This document shows, piece by piece, positions 62,309 to 64,000 of a stretch of DNA of 64,000 bases. The notes beneath the pieces are model-generated. The model saw nothing but the letters and a program-made list of their open reading frames with translations, had not been told where the DNA came from and did no database searches. The stretch's first letter is position 1; each line of letters begins with the position of its first letter. The translations under genes and the position numbers were made by a program. Source of the stretch: Mesorhizobium sophorae (lineage in GTDB: Bacteria; Pseudomonadota; Alphaproteobacteria; Rhizobiales; Rhizobiaceae); NCBI RefSeq assembly GCF_002270415.1, contig NZ_NNRI01000001.1:62001-126000 (forward strand). The letters are read 5' to 3'.

Positions 62309-62854
62309 TCACTTCACACGTGCGAGAAAGGCGGCGAGCATGTCGGCGTTCACGCCCTCGATGGCAACGCCATCCGGCCCGACGATGGAGAAGCTGAGCT
62401 TCTCCTTGGGAACGCGAGCCAGTTCGCGCAGTGACCTCAACTGCTCGACCGATGTCATGGCCAATGATCCGGCTGCCGCCACCTGGGTAGATGAGGACGT
62501 CACCACGGAGACGCCGTAGATGACCACCGCCGAGGCAACCGACACGTCGATCCCGGATTTGCCGCCCCCGGCTGCCGAACCCTTCCAGCCGATCACGCCG
62601 AACCGCTCCCACAACTCCCCTGCCGTCAACGTCTCCGGCTTGGCCCGTGCGAACTCGTCTTGCCACTCTCGCCCCGAAAACACGTGTTCGAGTTTCTTCA
62701 GCAGATCCCGTTCATTGATGCGGTCGGGAAGCGCCAGCACGTCGGGGTTCAGCCCCTCTTCGGACAACACGTCCTTGGGCGATTGGACAAAGCGGTGGCG
62801 AAAGTCCTTGTCCTTGCGCAACCGGTTGATGAAACTCGCCGCTTCGGTTCCCAT
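62309..62854 (-). CDS. Leader-like small protein, candidate RiPP precursor (unit A, second paralogue)
   Basis: A 181-aa protein. I chose ATG 62854 because AAGGAG lies six bases upstream and the start then matches its paralogue residue for residue (SFINRLRKDKDFRHRF against DFIKKLHRDKAFRQAF). A leader-like N-terminus (PKDVLSEEGLNPDVLALP) is followed by a hydrophobic Val/Ser/Thr run (VASAVVIYGVSVVTSSSTQV) and a conserved end LSFSIVGPDG. The conserved C-terminus is unusual for a cleaved core peptide. A longer ATG 62872 start exists but lacks a good ribosome-binding site. Confidence 0.62.
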   Translation of the reverse strand: MGTEAASFINRLRKDKDFRHRFVQSPKDVLSEEGLNPDVLALPDRINERDLLKKLEHVFSGREWQDEFARAKPETLTAGELWERFGVIGWKGSAAGGGKSGIDVSVASAVVIYGVSVVTSSSTQVAAAGSLAMTSVEQLRSLRELARVPKEKLSFSIVGPDGVAIEGVNADMLAAFLARVK

Positions 62855-62897
62855 GCCAAGCTCCTTGTTCATCGCATGCTTGCGGGCGTCGGGCCGC

Positions 62898-63416
62898 TCA
62901 GCGCAGGCGGTCGACCAGCGCCTTGATCGCTTCGATGCCGAGGCCGTGCAGTGATCTCCCGTCCGGTCCGCTCACCGCAAAACTGAGGGCCGCTGCTGGC
63001 AGCCGGGTCAATTTGCGCAACCGGCCGAGACGCGCCAACTCCACATCCGTGCGGGCTGCGCTGCCCTGCGCCGAAACAAGGGATATGACGGAGGTGGTTG
63101 CCGTCGTACCGTAGATGATGCTCGTCGCTGGGATCGACGGCGACGCAAGATCATAGTTGACGCGGATGAAATTGAACTTGTCCCACAGTTCCTGTGCCGA
63201 CGCATGTCTCAGTGTGGCCGCATCCGGCGGAGCGGAGGAAATTTGCGCGTCGATACGCCGTTCCAGCGCGTCGAAATCGATCTTGGAAGGCAGGTCAAGG
63301 AGGTCTGGATCGAGCCCGCTCGCGCGAAGAACGCCGCGCGGATCATCGGCGAATGCCTGCCGGAACGCTTTGTCCCTGTGGAGCTTCTTTATGAAATCTG
63401 CATAAGGCGACACCAT
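62898..63416 (-). CDS. Leader-like small protein, candidate RiPP precursor (unit A, first paralogue)
   Basis: A 172-aa protein with a leader-like N-terminus (DDPRGVLRASGLDPDLLDLP), a hydrophobic Ser/Thr/Val-rich middle (SIIYGTTATTSVISLVSAQG) and the C-terminal block LSFAVSGPDGRSLHG shared with its paralogue. It is the first gene of unit A and has AGGGGG upstream of ATG. Ser/Thr-rich segments next to radical SAM/SPASM maturases fit a modified peptide. The extra C-terminal domain could instead be an enzyme-docking element. Confidence 0.62.
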   Translation of the reverse strand: MVSPYADFIKKLHRDKAFRQAFADDPRGVLRASGLDPDLLDLPSKIDFDALERRIDAQISSAPPDAATLRHASAQELWDKFNFIRVNYDLASPSIPATSIIYGTTATTSVISLVSAQGSAARTDVELARLGRLRKLTRLPAAALSFAVSGPDGRSLHGLGIEAIKALVDRLR

Positions 63417-63776
63417 AGGTTCCCCCTACGCTGAGCGCGTTGGCCATGCCTCTCGAATGTGACAATCGTCAGTTTTCCAGCGTAATATTGTTTCCAAATT
63501 CGCGGCGGAAACTTAAAGATTACTACCCTATCGCCAGTTTTCAGGCAAGAAAAGTACGTTATTTAACCGTTGCTAATGTGAGTTAAGAAAGGGTTTACAT
63601 TGGGCTCACATCGAATGCGAGGCCGTGTTTGGCCATGCCGTTGATCCTGAAGCCGATTCGGGGCAGCATTCCTTCGCGGTAGCGCGAGCGGACCCGGCGC
63701 CGCGGACCGGCCGTCTGAACTGGCAAATGGTCGAACAGGGAGATCTCTCATTCACGGAAGGCTGATAGCGCTCATT
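63417..63776. promoter_or_regulatory. Promoter region of unit A and divergent intergenic
   Basis: These 360 bases separate the first leader-like gene (minus) from an SdpI-like gene (plus). The stretch 63470-63600 is AT-rich, with TAATATTG and TTATTTAACC, and should carry the unit A promoter. No terminator-like hairpin or convincing small gene was found. Confidence 0.4.
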
Positions 63777-64000
63777 GTGATGGTATTGAGCGGCATCGTC
63801 GCGGCACTCTTCACGTCGCCGGATGCACGCATTGCGGTTCACTGGTCGGCGTCGGGCGAAGCGGACGTCTTTGCGGGCCGCTGGGTCGCATTGCTTGGTG
63901 CGCCGGCGCTGCTCGCCGTGCTGTCGATGGTTCTGCACCTGTGGCCGGGGCGGCAGGTCGAGAACAGGCAGGCACCCGGCGAACCCGCAAGAAGTTTTGC
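63777..64000 (+). CDS. SdpI/DUF1648-like membrane protein, partial (runs off the window)
   Basis: The reading frame continues to the window edge. A GTG at 63777 or ATG at 63780 opens a hydrophobic segment (MVLSGIVAALFT), then PDARIAVHWSASGEADVF, then a second hydrophobic segment. The HWxxxGxxD pattern after the first membrane helix is typical of DUF1648, the start of SdpI-type immunity proteins that protect against the SdpC toxin. GGAAGG lies about 15 bases upstream. Stop codons close the frame before 63651, so the start must lie here. Its end is unseen. Confidence 0.5.
   Translation, partial: MMVLSGIVAALFTSPDARIAVHWSASGEADVFAGRWVALLGAPALLAVLSMVLHLWPGRQVENRQAPGEPARSF

Noticed and set aside
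1..64000. Search for tRNA, rRNA, CRISPR arrays and insertion sequences
   Set aside because: No cloverleaf, rRNA-like stretch, spaced repeat array, transposase or terminal inverted repeats were recognised. A tRNAscan-SE and ISfinder search would settle this.

Overview
The window is GC-rich with dense coding, ATGA-type gene overlaps and typical alphaproteobacterial enzyme sets (arginase plus ornithine cyclodeaminase under a divergent Lrp/AsnC regulator, Nu-class GST, SDRs). It most resembles a Hyphomicrobiales chromosome, Mesorhizobium-like. That placement is inferred from composition and gene content, because no rRNA or other marker gene is present. About 42 genes are supported, and no tRNA, rRNA, CRISPR or insertion sequence was seen.

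Region 1 (1-9150) is a surface-glycan locus: an AlgX/AlgJ-like SGNH O-acetyltransferase, a large GT4-RgpF glycosyltransferase, a methyltransferase with a coiled-coil tail, an extended SDR sugar epimerase, a second methyltransferase and an OafA-type acyltransferase. A small secreted DUF1566-like protein follows (9390-9944).

Region 2 (10172-32063, minus strand) is one tightly packed nine-gene operon in which every product has a Sec signal peptide. It encodes two Cys-containing helical proteins, a 1282-aa coiled-coil protein whose hydrophobic hairpin and C-terminus recall the TcA subunit of Tc (ABC) toxins, a further helical protein, a beta-rich protein, an LRR-ricin lectin protein, an LRR protein, a 2152-aa SpvB/TcdB/RHS (TcB-TcC-like) fusion ending in an M91-type zinc metalloprotease toxin, and a small secreted protein. 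I read it as an exported, lectin/LRR-equipped relative of the Tc toxin systems. This is one of the two strongest candidates for an undescribed system.

Region 3 (32433-38226) is housekeeping metabolism: ornithine cyclodeaminase and arginase with an Lrp/AsnC regulator, a YfcG-like glutathione transferase, two SDRs that lack standard catalytic residues, and a glutathione peroxidase.

Region 4 (38351-63416, minus strand) is a roughly 25-kb biosynthetic island in about three transcription units. Unit A has two paralogous leader-like small proteins and two radical SAM enzymes. Unit B has a hypothetical protein, a third radical SAM enzyme, a second pair of paralogous leader-like proteins, a B12-dependent RiPP-type radical SAM enzyme with an unusual CX7CX2C cluster motif, and an alpha/beta hydrolase. 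Unit C has a small helical protein, three NRPS proteins (C-A-NMT-T, C-A-T, C-A-T, the last predicted to load Asn), two proteins sharing an SGRPNP motif, one with a Cys/His hydrolase-like domain, a small helical protein and an Sfp-type phosphopantetheinyl transferase. Four candidate precursors and four radical SAM enzymes beside a complete NRPS line with its own activating enzyme suggest a hybrid RiPP-NRPS pathway. The window ends in the start of an SdpI/DUF1648-like membrane protein on the plus strand.
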